Of a stretch of 64,000 nucleotides of DNA, positions 8,908-18,359 are shown piece by piece (position 1 is the first letter of the stretch; every line of letters starts with the position of its first letter). Position numbers and translations under genes: made by a program. Source of the stretch: an uncultured Clostridia bacterium (GTDB lineage: Bacteria; Bacillota; Clostridia; TANB77; CAG-508); the NCBI GenBank assembly GCA_934130085.1, contig CAKOXK010000006.1:17091-81090 (forward strand), given 5' to 3'. The notes under the pieces are model-generated. The model did not search any database. It was given only the letters and a program-made list of their open reading frames with translations, and was not told the DNA's origin.

Positions 8908-9117
8908 CTGTTGTTCTCCTTTCAATGAGACATATAATATTGTTGAGTTTTTATTGCAATTTTGCAATGAAATTATTTATGTGCGTGCCTTTTTATTATA
9001 CCACTGACTATCCCCTTTTTCAACTATAAATTTCTGTTTTTGCCTGGTTTTTCTTGGTTCAAAACTCTCTATATGAATTTTTTTACATTCTTTTTTAATA
9101 TTCTTTTTTAATTTTAT

Positions 9118-9528
9118 TTATTCGATCCATTCTCCAAGACTTTCTTTTATCACTTCATCAAGTTCTTTGCAATCTTTATTTAGCCTTATTGGTACTCCTT
9201 TTTTGTTTGTAAAGCAGTGCTTTGTTTCTCCTATTGCTATTAGCTTTTGCTCTTTGTACATTTCATAGTCAATTGTTAATCTTACGCTATTATACTCTAC
9301 ACATTTTAATCTGATTTCTATCTCATCATCAAAATCTGCACTATGTTTTATTTGACATCTGTATTCAAGTACTGGCGAACCAATACCAATTTGGTTAAGC
9401 TTTTTATAGCTGAAGTTTAGCTTATCCATCATATATATTCTCGCCTCTTCCATCCATCTTACATAGTTTGAATGGTGCGTTACTCCCATTGCATCTGTTT
9501 CATAATAATTAACTCTATGTTTATACAT
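9118..9528 (-). CDS. Acyl-CoA thioesterase, hotdog fold (YbgC/4HBT family)
   Basis: This 136-residue single hotdog domain hydrolyses acyl-CoA thioesters. The motif YYETDAMGVTHHSNYVRWMEEAR contains the catalytic Asp (D in ETDAMG) and the HxxNY pattern typical of YbgC and 4-hydroxybenzoyl-CoA thioesterases. Length and domain layout match the family. AAAGGAG precedes the ATG. Substrate chain length is unknown. No Tol-Pal genes are near, as expected for a Gram-positive organism. Confidence 0.92.
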   Translation of the reverse strand: MYKHRVNYYETDAMGVTHHSNYVRWMEEARIYMMDKLNFSYKKLNQIGIGSPVLEYRCQIKHSADFDDEIEIRLKCVEYNSVRLTIDYEMYKEQKLIAIGETKHCFTNKKGVPIRLNKDCKELDEVIKESLGEWIE

Positions 9529-9587
9529 TTTATTGCTCCTTTATATTTTTATTTATATTTCCCTTACTTCACTTATAAATTTAGAAA

Positions 9588-9617
9588 AGCCACTTTAATA
9601 TATTAGTAAAAGTGGCT
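9588..9617 (-). terminator. Terminator downstream of the 9633 gene
   Basis: AGCCACTTT (9588-9596) pairs with AAAGTGGCT (9609-9617) around a 12-base loop. The minus transcript continues with TTTTC. Confidence 0.75.
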
Positions 9618-9632
9618 CTTTGAAATTAGACA

Positions 9633-9899
9633 TTAGTGCCTTTTTAGGTATTCAATGGTGGTAAAAGCAAGATATGCCCATACAACTATCATAAAACCTG
9701 TGAAAACAACTCCCTTATGTTCTCTCGTTCTTATGGCAAATATCATAAACTCATTAACCATTCCTATTAGGTCTATTATAATTACAACCTTTTGGCATTC
9801 CCTGTTAACAGTTCTGTTTTGTGCATCAACCGATGCCATTGCGAACATTATAATTATTAAAACGATTGCTATAATGTGTAACATAGTTTCTAATTCCAT
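9633..9899 (-). CDS. Small membrane protein of unknown function
   Basis: An 88-residue protein with three hydrophobic segments (about residues 5-23, 38-56 and 64-82) and a basic end YLKRH. It is not recognised. An AAAGGAGAG site precedes the ATG by a normal distance and a terminator follows, so it looks like a real monocistronic gene. Upstream (9940-9990) the sequence GTGAACTCCCTAAGGAG may be leader or regulatory DNA, but nothing firm can be said. Confidence 0.65.
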   Translation of the reverse strand: MELETMLHIIAIVLIIIMFAMASVDAQNRTVNRECQKVVIIIDLIGMVNEFMIFAIRTREHKGVVFTGFMIVVWAYLAFTTIEYLKRH

Positions 9900-10092
9900 T
9901 TTTCTCTCCTTTTCAATTGCTGAATGCTGTTAATATATACTATGTGAACTCCCTAAGGAGATTGTAAAAAACAATCAGATACAGTATACCATACAAATTT
10001 GTGTTTGTCAAAAATTTCCTATAATATCTTTTAGTCATCCTATTGTTATAAATAATAATTGTTTTCTTAAAATTAAAAATAAAAAAATTCGC

Positions 10093-10121
10093 TTTACAAT
10101 GTGATAATTATATGGTAATAT
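10093..10121 (+). promoter_or_regulatory. Promoter of tRNA-Leu
   Basis: TTTACA (10093-10098), a 17-base spacer and TAATAT (10116-10121) lie 16 bases before the mature tRNA 5' end. Confidence 0.7.
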
Positions 10122-10137
10122 GTACAAGTAATTACTT

Positions 10138-10223
10138 GCAGGTGTGGTGGAATGGTAGACGCGATAGACTCAAAATCTATTATAGGAAACTATGTGCGGG
10201 TTCAAGTCCCGCCACCTGCACCA
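10138..10223 (+). tRNA. tRNA-Leu (anticodon CAA)
   Basis: The acceptor stem GCAGGTG pairs with CACCTGC and is followed by ACCA encoded in the DNA. The anticodon stem ATAGA/TCTAT holds the loop CTCAAAA with anticodon CAA, which reads UUG. The long variable arm (TATAGGAAACTATG) is the class II feature expected of tRNA-Leu, and the T loop is TTCAAGT. A37 is normal here, unlike the tRNA-Gly at 38021. Confidence 0.97.
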
Positions 10224-10246
10224 AACTTTGCTTATTTTATGCATTT

Positions 10247-10285
10247 AAATAAAGAGTTTTAGTAAATAACCAAAACTCTTTATTT
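10247..10285. terminator. Bidirectional terminator between tRNA-Leu and the pilin-like gene
   Basis: AAATAAAGAGTTTT (10247-10260) pairs perfectly with AAAACTCTTTATTT (10272-10285) around an 11-base loop. T-rich sequence on both sides lets it serve the plus-strand tRNA and the converging minus-strand gene. Confidence 0.85.
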
Positions 10286-10286
10286 T

Positions 10287-12467
10287 TTATTTATAAACTT
10301 GCAATATAGGACGAATCCCACGACATGAAGAACTAGCGCCTGCAGAAGTATTAAAGACGCTGCTTGCAGTAAACAAACCTTTATTTGATATACATCTCAA
10401 GTAAAAGCTTGCACTATATATGTGTGCATAAGTGCAGCGTGATGAAAGCCAAAATTCAGTACCTATATTGACATTGCTTTTATTTCTATTTGCCCCACCA
10501 ACATAATGATTATATATAACTTTTAGCCAAGGATCATCTGATTTTTTATCACTATTGTATTTCTCATAAGCATAGTTTGCTTTCTTATCTGTTTCAACCC
10601 ATGAATTTGTGCCAGTTGTATTCATATTATATGTTGTTATTTTTGCATCTGAGTAACCATTACTTGCTCCTTTGGACCTGTCAGTATTCTCGTATTGTGT
10701 AAACAATGTTGGAGCATAGCTATTCCATATACTTGATATCTTATTTGGTGCTGTTGAATCATTAGCATTTGTAGTCCACAAACTACCAAAATTACTTAGT
10801 TTGCTTTCATCCATAAAGTCTTCCCATTTTGCATTTCTTGCTAACGCTACCTTTACTTGCTTAGTTTCACCATTTTTTAATTTAATTTCTGTTATGTTAC
10901 CATATATATTATTGCAAACTGTATCTAGTGCTAATACAGCATTATTATATGCATGTGCCCCTGTCAATCTTATTTGTAGCCTTGTCGCATCATCTGCTAT
11001 ATAATAATCATATTTACTTGTATCAAATGTTCCTGTTTGTAAATCATAACCACCATCAGTTAATTTTGACCATGTCATATCTGTTTCTACTGTAGGTAAT
11101 CCTGAATCAACTTTGCTTAATGATTTTATATCTTTACCAATTAATTCTGCAATTGAATCTGCCTTTACATAACCTTTGGCATCAGCTCCAGTCTTATTTT
11201 TATAAAATTTGTCTGTTTTTACTGTTGCCCCTTGTGTTGTGTCTGAAACGCAGTCTGCCAAAACTGTTATTACTGGCCTAAGTGCACAGCTTCCTCCTCC
11301 ATTAGTACCTGACGTATTATAATTTTTTATTGTATTAAACATTGTATATGAAGAATATGCTCCATCGGTTCTTGCATAAGCAATCTGAAAATGCTCATTT
11401 GATAGCTCCTCTGAATACGGATTTTTTCCATCAGACCCTTTATCCCAATTATAATATGTTGTTCTTGTTGCTATCCAATAATTATTTCCTGTACTCATCA
11501 TATTTATCGTTGGTTTACTCGTTCTATTTAGACTTATAATTGTTGGCGATGAATTTGCTATTAGCATTTTTGGATTTTTTGATTGCGTAGCTGATGTGTT
11601 ATTTATATCTATATAATCTTCTATCTGATCTGTTGAATAACCATTGTTTGCTGAATCTAATTGATTAATCCTAGGTTCAATCTTTTTTCCACTCTTATAT
11701 TTTATTGATACATTATATGCTATATTGTAAAAATCACCTGCATTTACATTTCTTGCAGATAGGACTTTTTTTCCATCAATCTCAAGGTTTCCATATAATT
11801 TTGAACATATTTCGTTTAGTGCTTTTATACCGTTAGTATAGCCATTTATTCCTGATATTGAAACTTCAAATCCTGTACTAGAATTAGCTATTAGATTTAC
11901 TGTTCCATCACTATTTGTACTTAAAACCTTCCATCCAAGGTCTTCGGTTTCTATTTCACCCGCTTCTACCATCGCAATTCCAGGAACATCTTGATTGTTG
12001 CTGTTTAATACCTGATTTAAATGCTTATTTAAAACAGTTTCCGTCCTCTTACCTATATAAGTAAATGTTCCATCTTCAAGGTTTACAAGATAATTATAAC
12101 CTTTGTAAGAAACTTGTGCATAGCCATCTCCATTATTTAGAAACTCCTCTAATCCATCATTTCCTACATTTGAGTTCAAATAATCTGCAAGTCTAAAATT
12201 ATCTCCTGCCTCTTCTTTCACAATTTCCAAACCTGTTAAATACATGCTCATTTCTTCTTCAGCTGATGACTTTTCCACAGAATCAGCAACGTCCTTGGCT
12301 TTTTTAATAATTTTATCATTTCCAATTATGCTCATAGTTATACCGGCTAGAGTCAATAATATAATGGTCGTTATTATGATAGCAACAAGCGTAATTCCTG
12401 ATTGTTTTACTATTAACTTTAATTTATTTTTCTTTTTTTTATTTTTTAAGCCTTTGTTTATATACAT
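10287..12467 (-). CDS. Large pilin-like surface protein with two repeated C-terminal modules
   Basis: This 726-residue protein opens with a basic segment rich in Lys, then a type IV prepilin-like signal: QSG followed by ITLVAIIITTIILLTLAG. Cleavage by prepilin peptidase would be after the glycine. The usual Glu at position +5 is replaced by Ala. Two related modules follow, about residues 140-410 and 430-726. Each has an ALNEICSKLYGN/ALDTVCNNIYGN element, a FW/YW-x-x-x-R segment and an RPI/RPV-type ending (CALRPVITVLAD, CRGIRPILQVYK). The second ends the protein. The modules suggest an internal duplication of a surface-exposed, possibly ligand-binding domain. It shares the pilin-like N-terminus with the gene at 29840, where Gly is written CGGA; here that glycine is an ordinary codon. 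Function unknown. Confidence 0.7.
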   Translation of the reverse strand: MYINKGLKNKKKKNKLKLIVKQSGITLVAIIITTIILLTLAGITMSIIGNDKIIKKAKDVADSVEKSSAEEEMSMYLTGLEIVKEEAGDNFRLADYLNSNVGNDGLEEFLNNGDGYAQVSYKGYNYLVNLEDGTFTYIGKRTETVLNKHLNQVLNSNNQDVPGIAMVEAGEIETEDLGWKVLSTNSDGTVNLIANSSTGFEVSISGINGYTNGIKALNEICSKLYGNLEIDGKKVLSARNVNAGDFYNIAYNVSIKYKSGKKIEPRINQLDSANNGYSTDQIEDYIDINNTSATQSKNPKMLIANSSPTIISLNRTSKPTINMMSTGNNYWIATRTTYYNWDKGSDGKNPYSEELSNEHFQIAYARTDGAYSSYTMFNTIKNYNTSGTNGGGSCALRPVITVLADCVSDTTQGATVKTDKFYKNKTGADAKGYVKADSIAELIGKDIKSLSKVDSGLPTVETDMTWSKLTDGGYDLQTGTFDTSKYDYYIADDATRLQIRLTGAHAYNNAVLALDTVCNNIYGNITEIKLKNGETKQVKVALARNAKWEDFMDESKLSNFGSLWTTNANDSTAPNKISSIWNSYAPTLFTQYENTDRSKGASNGYSDAKITTYNMNTTGTNSWVETDKKANYAYEKYNSDKKSDDPWLKVIYNHYVGGANRNKSNVNIGTEFWLSSRCTYAHIYSASFYLRCISNKGLFTASSVFNTSAGASSSCRGIRPILQVYK

Positions 12468-12585
12468 ATTTATCTCATTTCCTAATTATGTTATTCTATG
12501 AATTCAATGCAATCTTTAAAGAAATATCATGAAAAAGCTTATAGAATCAACTTTTTCTTACGTTACGTAAATTTTATGTAATAAT

Positions 12586-13284
12586 CTATTTTCTTAGTTC
12601 CTTAGTGAGCTTTCCAATTGCTTTAGTTTCAATTCTTGATACATAGCTTCTTGAGATTCCCATTTGTTTTGCTATCTCATTTTGTGTTCTGGGTCTTTTT
12701 CCATTTAATCCAAATCTCAACTCGATTATAGTTTTTTCTCTCTCCCTTAGTATTTCTTTTATTTTTTTATATAATCTATCCATCTTAATTTTTATGTCAA
12801 TTTCATCATCTATGCTCTTTTCGTCATTTTCTAAAATATCTTTTAAAGTTATTGCGTTATCATCTTTATCTTTTCCTATTGGGTCTTCTAAGTATACCTC
12901 ATTATTTTGTTTTTTTATTGATCTAAAATACATAAGTATTTCATTATCAATACATTTTGATATATATGTAGATAATTTTATCGATTTGCTAGAGTCATAC
13001 GTGTTAATTCCTTTTATTAGACCTATTGACCCGATTGATATTAAATCATCTTGGTCTACATTTGATGATGAATACTTTTTACATACGTGTGCTACAAGTC
13101 TTAGGTTGTGTTCAATTAATACATTCTTAGCATCTTCACTGCCATTTTCCATTTCTTTTATAAGTTTTCTTTCGTCTTCATAACTTAGAGCTTCTGGAAA
13201 TATGCTATTGTTTGAAATGTACCCCATTAAAAAGGTGCATCTGCTTAGGAAATATATTAATCCTGAAATTGTTACTCCAATCAT
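12586..13284 (-). CDS. sigK: RNA polymerase sporulation sigma factor SigK
   Basis: Sigma-K directs late mother-cell transcription during sporulation. The 232-residue product has region 2 with EHNLRLVAHVCKKY and DLISIGSIGLIKGINTYD, region 3 spacer, and region 4 with ELRFGLNGKRPRTQNEIAKQ and GISRSYVSRIETKAIGKL. A hydrophobic pro-like N-terminus ahead of SYEDERKLIKEMENG matches pro-SigK, which is cleaved before activity. The gene is continuous, with no skin element. The start is the ATG at 13284, after GGAGG; an upstream in-frame ATG overlaps the ribosome-binding site. SigE is similar but the N-terminus favours SigK. Confidence 0.88.
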   Translation of the reverse strand: MIGVTISGLIYFLSRCTFLMGYISNNSIFPEALSYEDERKLIKEMENGSEDAKNVLIEHNLRLVAHVCKKYSSSNVDQDDLISIGSIGLIKGINTYDSSKSIKLSTYISKCIDNEILMYFRSIKKQNNEVYLEDPIGKDKDDNAITLKDILENDEKSIDDEIDIKIKMDRLYKKIKEILREREKTIIELRFGLNGKRPRTQNEIAKQMGISRSYVSRIETKAIGKLTKELRK

Positions 13285-13350
13285 TAAACACCTCCATATC
13301 ATCTTACATATTAATTATATGCTTCTAGATAATATGTCTGTGCCTGACCT

Positions 13351-14586
13351 CTATCTTTTCCTTCTAATAAGATACCCTTGCTCGCATCTAAATGGTATAT
13401 TCATTTTTACAGTTTGTCCAATTTTTCCTGGATTTATAAAATCAATGTTCTTATTTGTTTCACTATCGATTAACTCTTTTACTATAAATTCTTTTGGCTC
13501 AATTTCTCCGGGTACAATTAGTTCTAATTTATCACCTTTAAATAATTTGTTTCCAATTTTTACAGTTGTTAAATCATTATCATTTGCCTCGACTATTCCC
13601 CCAAATTCGTAGTCTTGGTTATATTGTTTTCCAGCGAATTCCTGAAAATCCCTGTTCTTTTTGTCATTAAAAAAGAATTCTGTTAAATCTCTGGTTTTTA
13701 CCTTTTCAAGCTCTTTTGCATATTTTTTGTAATCATATTCCTTAGGTTTTTTTATGTAATCATCTATTGCATTTCTATAAGCATTTACTACACTTGCTAA
13801 ATAGTATTCTGATTTTAATCTACCTTCGATTTTTAAGCTGGTTATACCCATCTCTATAATCTCTGGAATGCTTTTTATCAAACATAAGTCTTTTGATGAC
13901 ATTACGTAAGTGCCATTTTCATCTTGTTCAACTGGCATTATATTTCCCGGATTATTTTTTTCCTCAATATACATATTGTATGCCCATCTGCAACTTTGTG
14001 CACAATCTCCTAGATTTGCATTTCTGCCTGCCATGTAATCACTTAAATAGCATCTTCCTGAATATGCCCAGCAGATTGCTCCATGAATAAACATTTCAGT
14101 TTCAAGTTCTGGCGGAATGTTTGCAATTAGTTTCTTTATATCATCTTTATTCATCTCTCTTGATAAGATTACTCTTTTAGCTCCATTCTTATACCAGAAA
14201 TTTGCAGCATGAGCGCTTAATGTATTTGCCTGTGTGCTTACATGAATAGGAATGTTAGGTGCAACCTCTTTTATTGTATCTATAACTCCTCCATCTGATG
14301 CAATAATTGCATCAACATTAAGGTCTGATAACATCCTAACTTGCTTTTTTATATCTTCATACATACTATCTGGAGCGTATATATTTATAGTTGTATATAC
14401 TTTTTTTCCAATTGAATGTGCATATTTTATTGTTTTTGCCAGTTCATCATCATCAACATCAGCTCTTGATCTTAAAGATAAAGAACCTGTTCCACAATAA
14501 ACGGCATCAGCACCATAAAGAAAAGCTGTTTTTGCTTTTTCAAAAGAACCCGCTGGGGCTAATAATTCTACTTTATTCATAATCAT
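13351..14586 (-). CDS. Peptidase U32 family protein (tRNA/rRNA hydroxylation-type)
   Basis: A 411-residue U32 protein. The TIM-barrel half begins ELLAPAGSFEKAKTAFLYGA and includes GADAVYCG, the classical U32 opening. The signature HGAICWAYSGRCYLSDYM and a following CAQSCRW provide the conserved cysteines that ligate an iron-sulfur cluster in characterised members. Relatives (TrhP, RlhA) hydroxylate tRNA U34 or 23S rRNA, and the protease label is historical. I start at the ATG at 14586 after AAAGGAT; the frame is open further upstream without a site. It diverges from mutS2. Confidence 0.9.
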   Translation of the reverse strand: MIMNKVELLAPAGSFEKAKTAFLYGADAVYCGTGSLSLRSRADVDDDELAKTIKYAHSIGKKVYTTINIYAPDSMYEDIKKQVRMLSDLNVDAIIASDGGVIDTIKEVAPNIPIHVSTQANTLSAHAANFWYKNGAKRVILSREMNKDDIKKLIANIPPELETEMFIHGAICWAYSGRCYLSDYMAGRNANLGDCAQSCRWAYNMYIEEKNNPGNIMPVEQDENGTYVMSSKDLCLIKSIPEIIEMGITSLKIEGRLKSEYYLASVVNAYRNAIDDYIKKPKEYDYKKYAKELEKVKTRDLTEFFFNDKKNRDFQEFAGKQYNQDYEFGGIVEANDNDLTTVKIGNKLFKGDKLELIVPGEIEPKEFIVKELIDSETNKNIDFINPGKIGQTVKMNIPFRCEQGYLIRRKR

Positions 14587-14727
14587 GGTTATCCTTTCTT
14601 CTCTCATTTTGTAGCCTTTGTTAATTATAGCATTAGTCGTCATAATTTTCAACAATATTATGTTGACATGCATTTCTTGTGCTTGTATAATAGATAATAT
14701 ACTAATATAATTATTTTAGGAGAAAAA

Positions 14728-16926
14728 ATGTTTAAAAAATATCTAGATAAATTAGAATTTAACTCAATTACCAATGCTCTTTTAAAGTATTCTACTACAT
14801 TTGTAGGTCAGAGAATTATTAACGGTTTGGAACCTTATTCTGATACAGAAAGAGTTAGAAGATATCTTGCAGAAACAACAGAGGCTGTCAATTTAATTCA
14901 TTCTTTTGGAGCTTTACCAATCTCACACTTTGATGACTTAAGTGTTCCTTTAAAGCAAATCGAAAGTTCGATTAGTATATCTCAAAAAAATCTATTAGAG
15001 TTTGCAAATATTTTAAAAACTTCACACGACTTAAAAGACTTTTATTCAAATTCTGGTATAATCTGTGAGAATTTACAATGCTATTTTGATTCTCTTTATC
15101 AGAATGATGTGATTCAGAAAAAAATATATTCAAGCCTTGTTTCAGAAGATGAAGTCAGTGATAATGCTTCAGCCAAACTAACCTCTATTCGAAAAAGCAA
15201 AAAGAATTTAATTCTAGAAATTAGAAATAGGCTAAACTCAATTATTCATTCAAATACCTATTCTAAGTATTTGATGGAGAGTGTTATAACAATTCGTAAT
15301 GATCGTTTTGTTATTCCTGTAAAAGATGAATATAAAAATCAAGTCAAAGGCTTTATTCATGACGTATCGGCTAGTGGTTCTACGGTTTATATTGAGCCTA
15401 TGGCTGTATTTGAGATGAATAATGCCATTAACAGTTTGTCTGTTGAGGAGGATCGTGAAATCGAGAGAATTTTGGAAGAACTTTCTTCTTTATTTTATCC
15501 TATCTCATCTTTTATAAATCAAAATGTTAATTTAATTGGAAAACTAGATTTTATTAATGCAAAAGCAAAATATTCTATTGAAACAAATTCGTATGCTCCT
15601 GCAATAGGCTCATACATTGATTTAAAAAAGGCCAGACACCCTTTGATTGATAAAAATTCAGTTGTTCCTATAGATATTAATATTGGAAAAGATTTTAACA
15701 CTCTTGTTATTACAGGACCTAATACAGGAGGAAAAACTGTTACTCTAAAAACTGTTGGACTTTTATCAATGATGGCACAATCAGGTCTGCACATTCCATG
15801 TGGTGAGGGAAGTACTATTAAAATATTTGATAATATTTTTGCTGATATTGGAGATGAACAAAGTATTCAAGAAAACCTAAGTACTTTTTCTAGTCACATT
15901 ACTAACATTGTTAATATTCTACACTCATATACTAAAAATAGCTTAATCTTAGTTGATGAACTAGGCTCTGGTACAGATCCAATTGAAGGAGCAAATCTTG
16001 CAATTAGCTTACTTGAAACATTTAATCAATCAGGGGCTCTTACTCTTGCAACAACTCATTATCATGAAATTAAAAATTATTGTTTAACACATGATGGATT
16101 CGAAAATTGCAGTTTGGAATTTGATATTCAAAATTTAAAACCTACGTATCACTTACTTATTGGTATTCCTGGTAAAAGTAATGCTTTCTCAATATGCAAA
16201 AAAATTGGAATTCCTGATGAAATAATTAAGAGAGCTTCTGATTTGATTAGCAAACCTGAGATGGATATTGAAACACTAATGAAACAAACCTATGATAATA
16301 AGCTCGAATCAGATAGAGAAAAACAGGAAATTACAAAAAATCTTCATCAAATTGAGTCTCTTAGAAAAAATCTTGAAAATGATTATTCTGACAAGTTAAA
16401 ATCTGAAGCCGAAAAAATTGAAAGAGCTAAAGAAGAAGCAAGGCAGATATTACTTGATGCGAGAGAAGAAGCAAGCTCTTTAATTTCAAAGCTATCAAAT
16501 ATGGATGATATAAAAAAAGCAAATGAATTAAGAAATAATCTTAATAAGAAAATAGCTAATTCTACCCCTGAATCTTCTCTTGATCTTTCTGTTCTTTTAA
16601 AACTCAATAAGAAGGATATGCCAAAGTTAAACAGCAAGAACTCTTCAAAAGGTATAAGCTATAATAATAATCATTCTCTAAACATCGCAAGTGAATTAAA
16701 TTTAATTGGAGAAAATGTTGAAACTGCATGCGAAATATTAGATAGATATCTAGATAATGCTTCCTTAGCACATCTACATGAAGTTAAAGTAATTCACGGA
16801 AAAGGTACTGGAAAATTGAGACAAGGAATTCATCAATATCTCAAGACATCTAAATATGTAAAATCATTTAGCATTGCAGGTTATGGTGAAGGAGACTATG
16901 GCGTTACAATTATAAAATTAAAGTAA
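14728..16926 (+). CDS. mutS2: Endonuclease MutS2
   Basis: MutS2 suppresses homologous recombination or rescues collided ribosomes, depending on the species; it does not act in mismatch repair. The 732-residue protein has a MutS-like core, Walker A TGPNTGGKT (about residue 335), Walker B LILVDELGSGTDP, and the H-loop ATTHYHEIK. A long charged coiled coil follows (about residues 500-590). The C-terminal Smr nuclease domain contains LNLIGENVETA and the HGKGTGKLR motif. It is somewhat shorter than B. subtilis MutS2 (785), mainly in the linker. AGGAG precedes the ATG, and a terminator lies about 70 bases after the stop. Confidence 0.95.
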   Translation: MFKKYLDKLEFNSITNALLKYSTTFVGQRIINGLEPYSDTERVRRYLAETTEAVNLIHSFGALPISHFDDLSVPLKQIESSISISQKNLLEFANILKTSHDLKDFYSNSGIICENLQCYFDSLYQNDVIQKKIYSSLVSEDEVSDNASAKLTSIRKSKKNLILEIRNRLNSIIHSNTYSKYLMESVITIRNDRFVIPVKDEYKNQVKGFIHDVSASGSTVYIEPMAVFEMNNAINSLSVEEDREIERILEELSSLFYPISSFINQNVNLIGKLDFINAKAKYSIETNSYAPAIGSYIDLKKARHPLIDKNSVVPIDINIGKDFNTLVITGPNTGGKTVTLKTVGLLSMMAQSGLHIPCGEGSTIKIFDNIFADIGDEQSIQENLSTFSSHITNIVNILHSYTKNSLILVDELGSGTDPIEGANLAISLLETFNQSGALTLATTHYHEIKNYCLTHDGFENCSLEFDIQNLKPTYHLLIGIPGKSNAFSICKKIGIPDEIIKRASDLISKPEMDIETLMKQTYDNKLESDREKQEITKNLHQIESLRKNLENDYSDKLKSEAEKIERAKEEARQILLDAREEASSLISKLSNMDDIKKANELRNNLNKKIANSTPESSLDLSVLLKLNKKDMPKLNSKNSSKGISYNNNHSLNIASELNLIGENVETACEILDRYLDNASLAHLHEVKVIHGKGTGKLRQGIHQYLKTSKYVKSFSIAGYGEGDYGVTIIKLK

Positions 16927-16994
16927 CCACTTGTTCTATAACTTATTATATTATCTTTCATGTTTTTGGTTAGATAACAAAAATTCTTTTATAC

Positions 16995-17031
16995 TAAAAA
17001 ATGTAGTAAAAAAATTTTTACTACATTTTTT
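16995..17031. terminator. Terminator of mutS2 (and of the converging gene)
   Basis: AAAAAATGTAGTAAAAA and TTTTTACTACATTTTTT pair almost perfectly around a very short AA loop. The A- and T-runs on both flanks make it bidirectional. Confidence 0.85.
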
Positions 17032-17044
17032 ATTCCGCACTCTT

Positions 17045-17422
17045 TTACATTCTCAATCCGTTGCAAATACATCTCTGACATTTACAAATTCTGCATGCCC
17101 TTGTATTTGGCCAGTTTTGGCTATTATTTGCATCGTTATTAGAATTACTGCTTGAATTACTATTTGAATTATTATTCATATTATTTAAACGCAAATTTGA
17201 TATCATTCTAAGTAAAAGTGCTGCTACGAATGCTAATATACCATATATTATAGAGGCAATAATCGCTTGACTTGTGCCTCCATATTTAAGAAAACTGACT
17301 AGTAGAAACATTGAAAATATTACAGCTCCAACTAATAATGGATTATTTAACATTTTTTGTAATGCAATCGCTATTATTATAGTAACTAGTGGAAATACAA
17401 AAAACAATAATATTGGATCCAT
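17045..17422 (-). CDS. Membrane protein with a cysteine-rich tail (DUF2651-like)
   Basis: The 125-residue product begins MDPILLFFVFPLVTIIIAI and has three hydrophobic segments (about residues 3-20, 27-46 and 52-72). A low-complexity Asn/Ser linker follows, then a short tail NTRACRICKCQRCICNGLRM with five cysteines that may bind a metal. The N-terminal part resembles small Firmicutes proteins of the YbeF/DUF2651 type, but this is a weak match from memory. The ATG at 17422 follows GGAGGAT. Function unknown. Confidence 0.65.
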   Translation of the reverse strand: MDPILLFFVFPLVTIIIAIALQKMLNNPLLVGAVIFSMFLLVSFLKYGGTSQAIIASIIYGILAFVAALLLRMISNLRLNNMNNNSNSNSSSNSNNDANNSQNWPNTRACRICKCQRCICNGLRM

Positions 17423-17577
17423 ACTCTTATCCTCCTGCTTCATTGTATTCAGAACCAAATTCAATTGTTACTTTGCAGTTTCATAGCAACATAAAAAATT
17501 GGTCGCTACGCGGCATTTCAAAAAATAATATAATATTTATTTTTTTATTGTATTTTTGTATTTTCATTTAAATTTCA

Positions 17578-18330
17578 TTAATTCTCATATTCAACTTTTA
17601 TAAGACAAAGTCCGTATGCTGAAAGTGTTTTCCCTGCCATTTTTCTGTCTTTAGCATCAAGAATTTTCTTTACCTCTTCTGGATTTATCTTGCCTTCTCC
17701 AACTTCTAATAGCGTCCCAGCTATTATTCTTACCATATTGTATAAAAAACCGTTTCCTGTTAATTCTATTTTTATTAGGTCATTATCTACAAAATCTCTA
17801 TATACCTTGGCCTCATATATTGTTCTAACGCTTGATTTAGAGCTCGTTCCACTTGCCTTAAAAGATTTAAAATCATGTTCTCCTTCTAAATATTTTGCAG
17901 CTTTGTTCATTTTTGCTTCGTCTAATTTTATAGGATAATGGTATTGCATATATCTATATATTGCGCTTCCTTGTTCTGAGTTGTTAATTGTATATATGTA
18001 TGTTTTTTTCTTACAATTATATCTACTATGAAATTTTTCTTCGACCTCTTCGGCTCTCTTTATTCGTATGGACTTTTTTAATTGCGAGTTTAAAGCATAA
18101 GGTAATTTCTCTACTGGTATTTTGCAATTATTAATTTTAAAATTTGCAATTTGCGCTAAAGCATTTACTCCTGCATCAGTTCTTCCTGAAGCTATTAATT
18201 CTACTTTTTCTCCTGTTACAGTTTCTATTGCTCTTTCTATTTCGCCTTGTATGTTCAAACGGTCTCTTTGTTTTTGCCATCCATTAAAATCTTTGCCATC
18301 ATATTCTATTGTTAATTTGAAATTTTTCAT
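17578..18330 (-). CDS. truA: tRNA pseudouridine(38-40) synthase TruA
   Basis: TruA isomerises uridines 38-40 in the anticodon stem-loop of many tRNAs. The catalytic aspartate lies in SGRTDAGVNALAQ (about residue 52). The N-terminus KLTIEYDGKDFNGWQKQ and the later NGFLYNMVRIIAGTLLEVG are family signatures. Length 250 is normal. GAGG precedes the ATG. It lies directly downstream of cdaA with a 29-base gap and is probably cotranscribed. The enzyme could in principle modify the unusual tRNA-Gly at 38021, but its position-39 base there is C. Confidence 0.96.
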   Translation of the reverse strand: MKNFKLTIEYDGKDFNGWQKQRDRLNIQGEIERAIETVTGEKVELIASGRTDAGVNALAQIANFKINNCKIPVEKLPYALNSQLKKSIRIKRAEEVEEKFHSRYNCKKKTYIYTINNSEQGSAIYRYMQYHYPIKLDEAKMNKAAKYLEGEHDFKSFKASGTSSKSSVRTIYEAKVYRDFVDNDLIKIELTGNGFLYNMVRIIAGTLLEVGEGKINPEEVKKILDAKDRKMAGKTLSAYGLCLIKVEYEN

Positions 18331-18359
18331 TTATAAACCTCATTATGCATTTTTCAAAT

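Noticed and set aside
12586..13284. sigK interrupted by a skin-like element
   Set aside because: The gene is continuous over both sigma regions, and the serine recombinase is more than 20 kb away.
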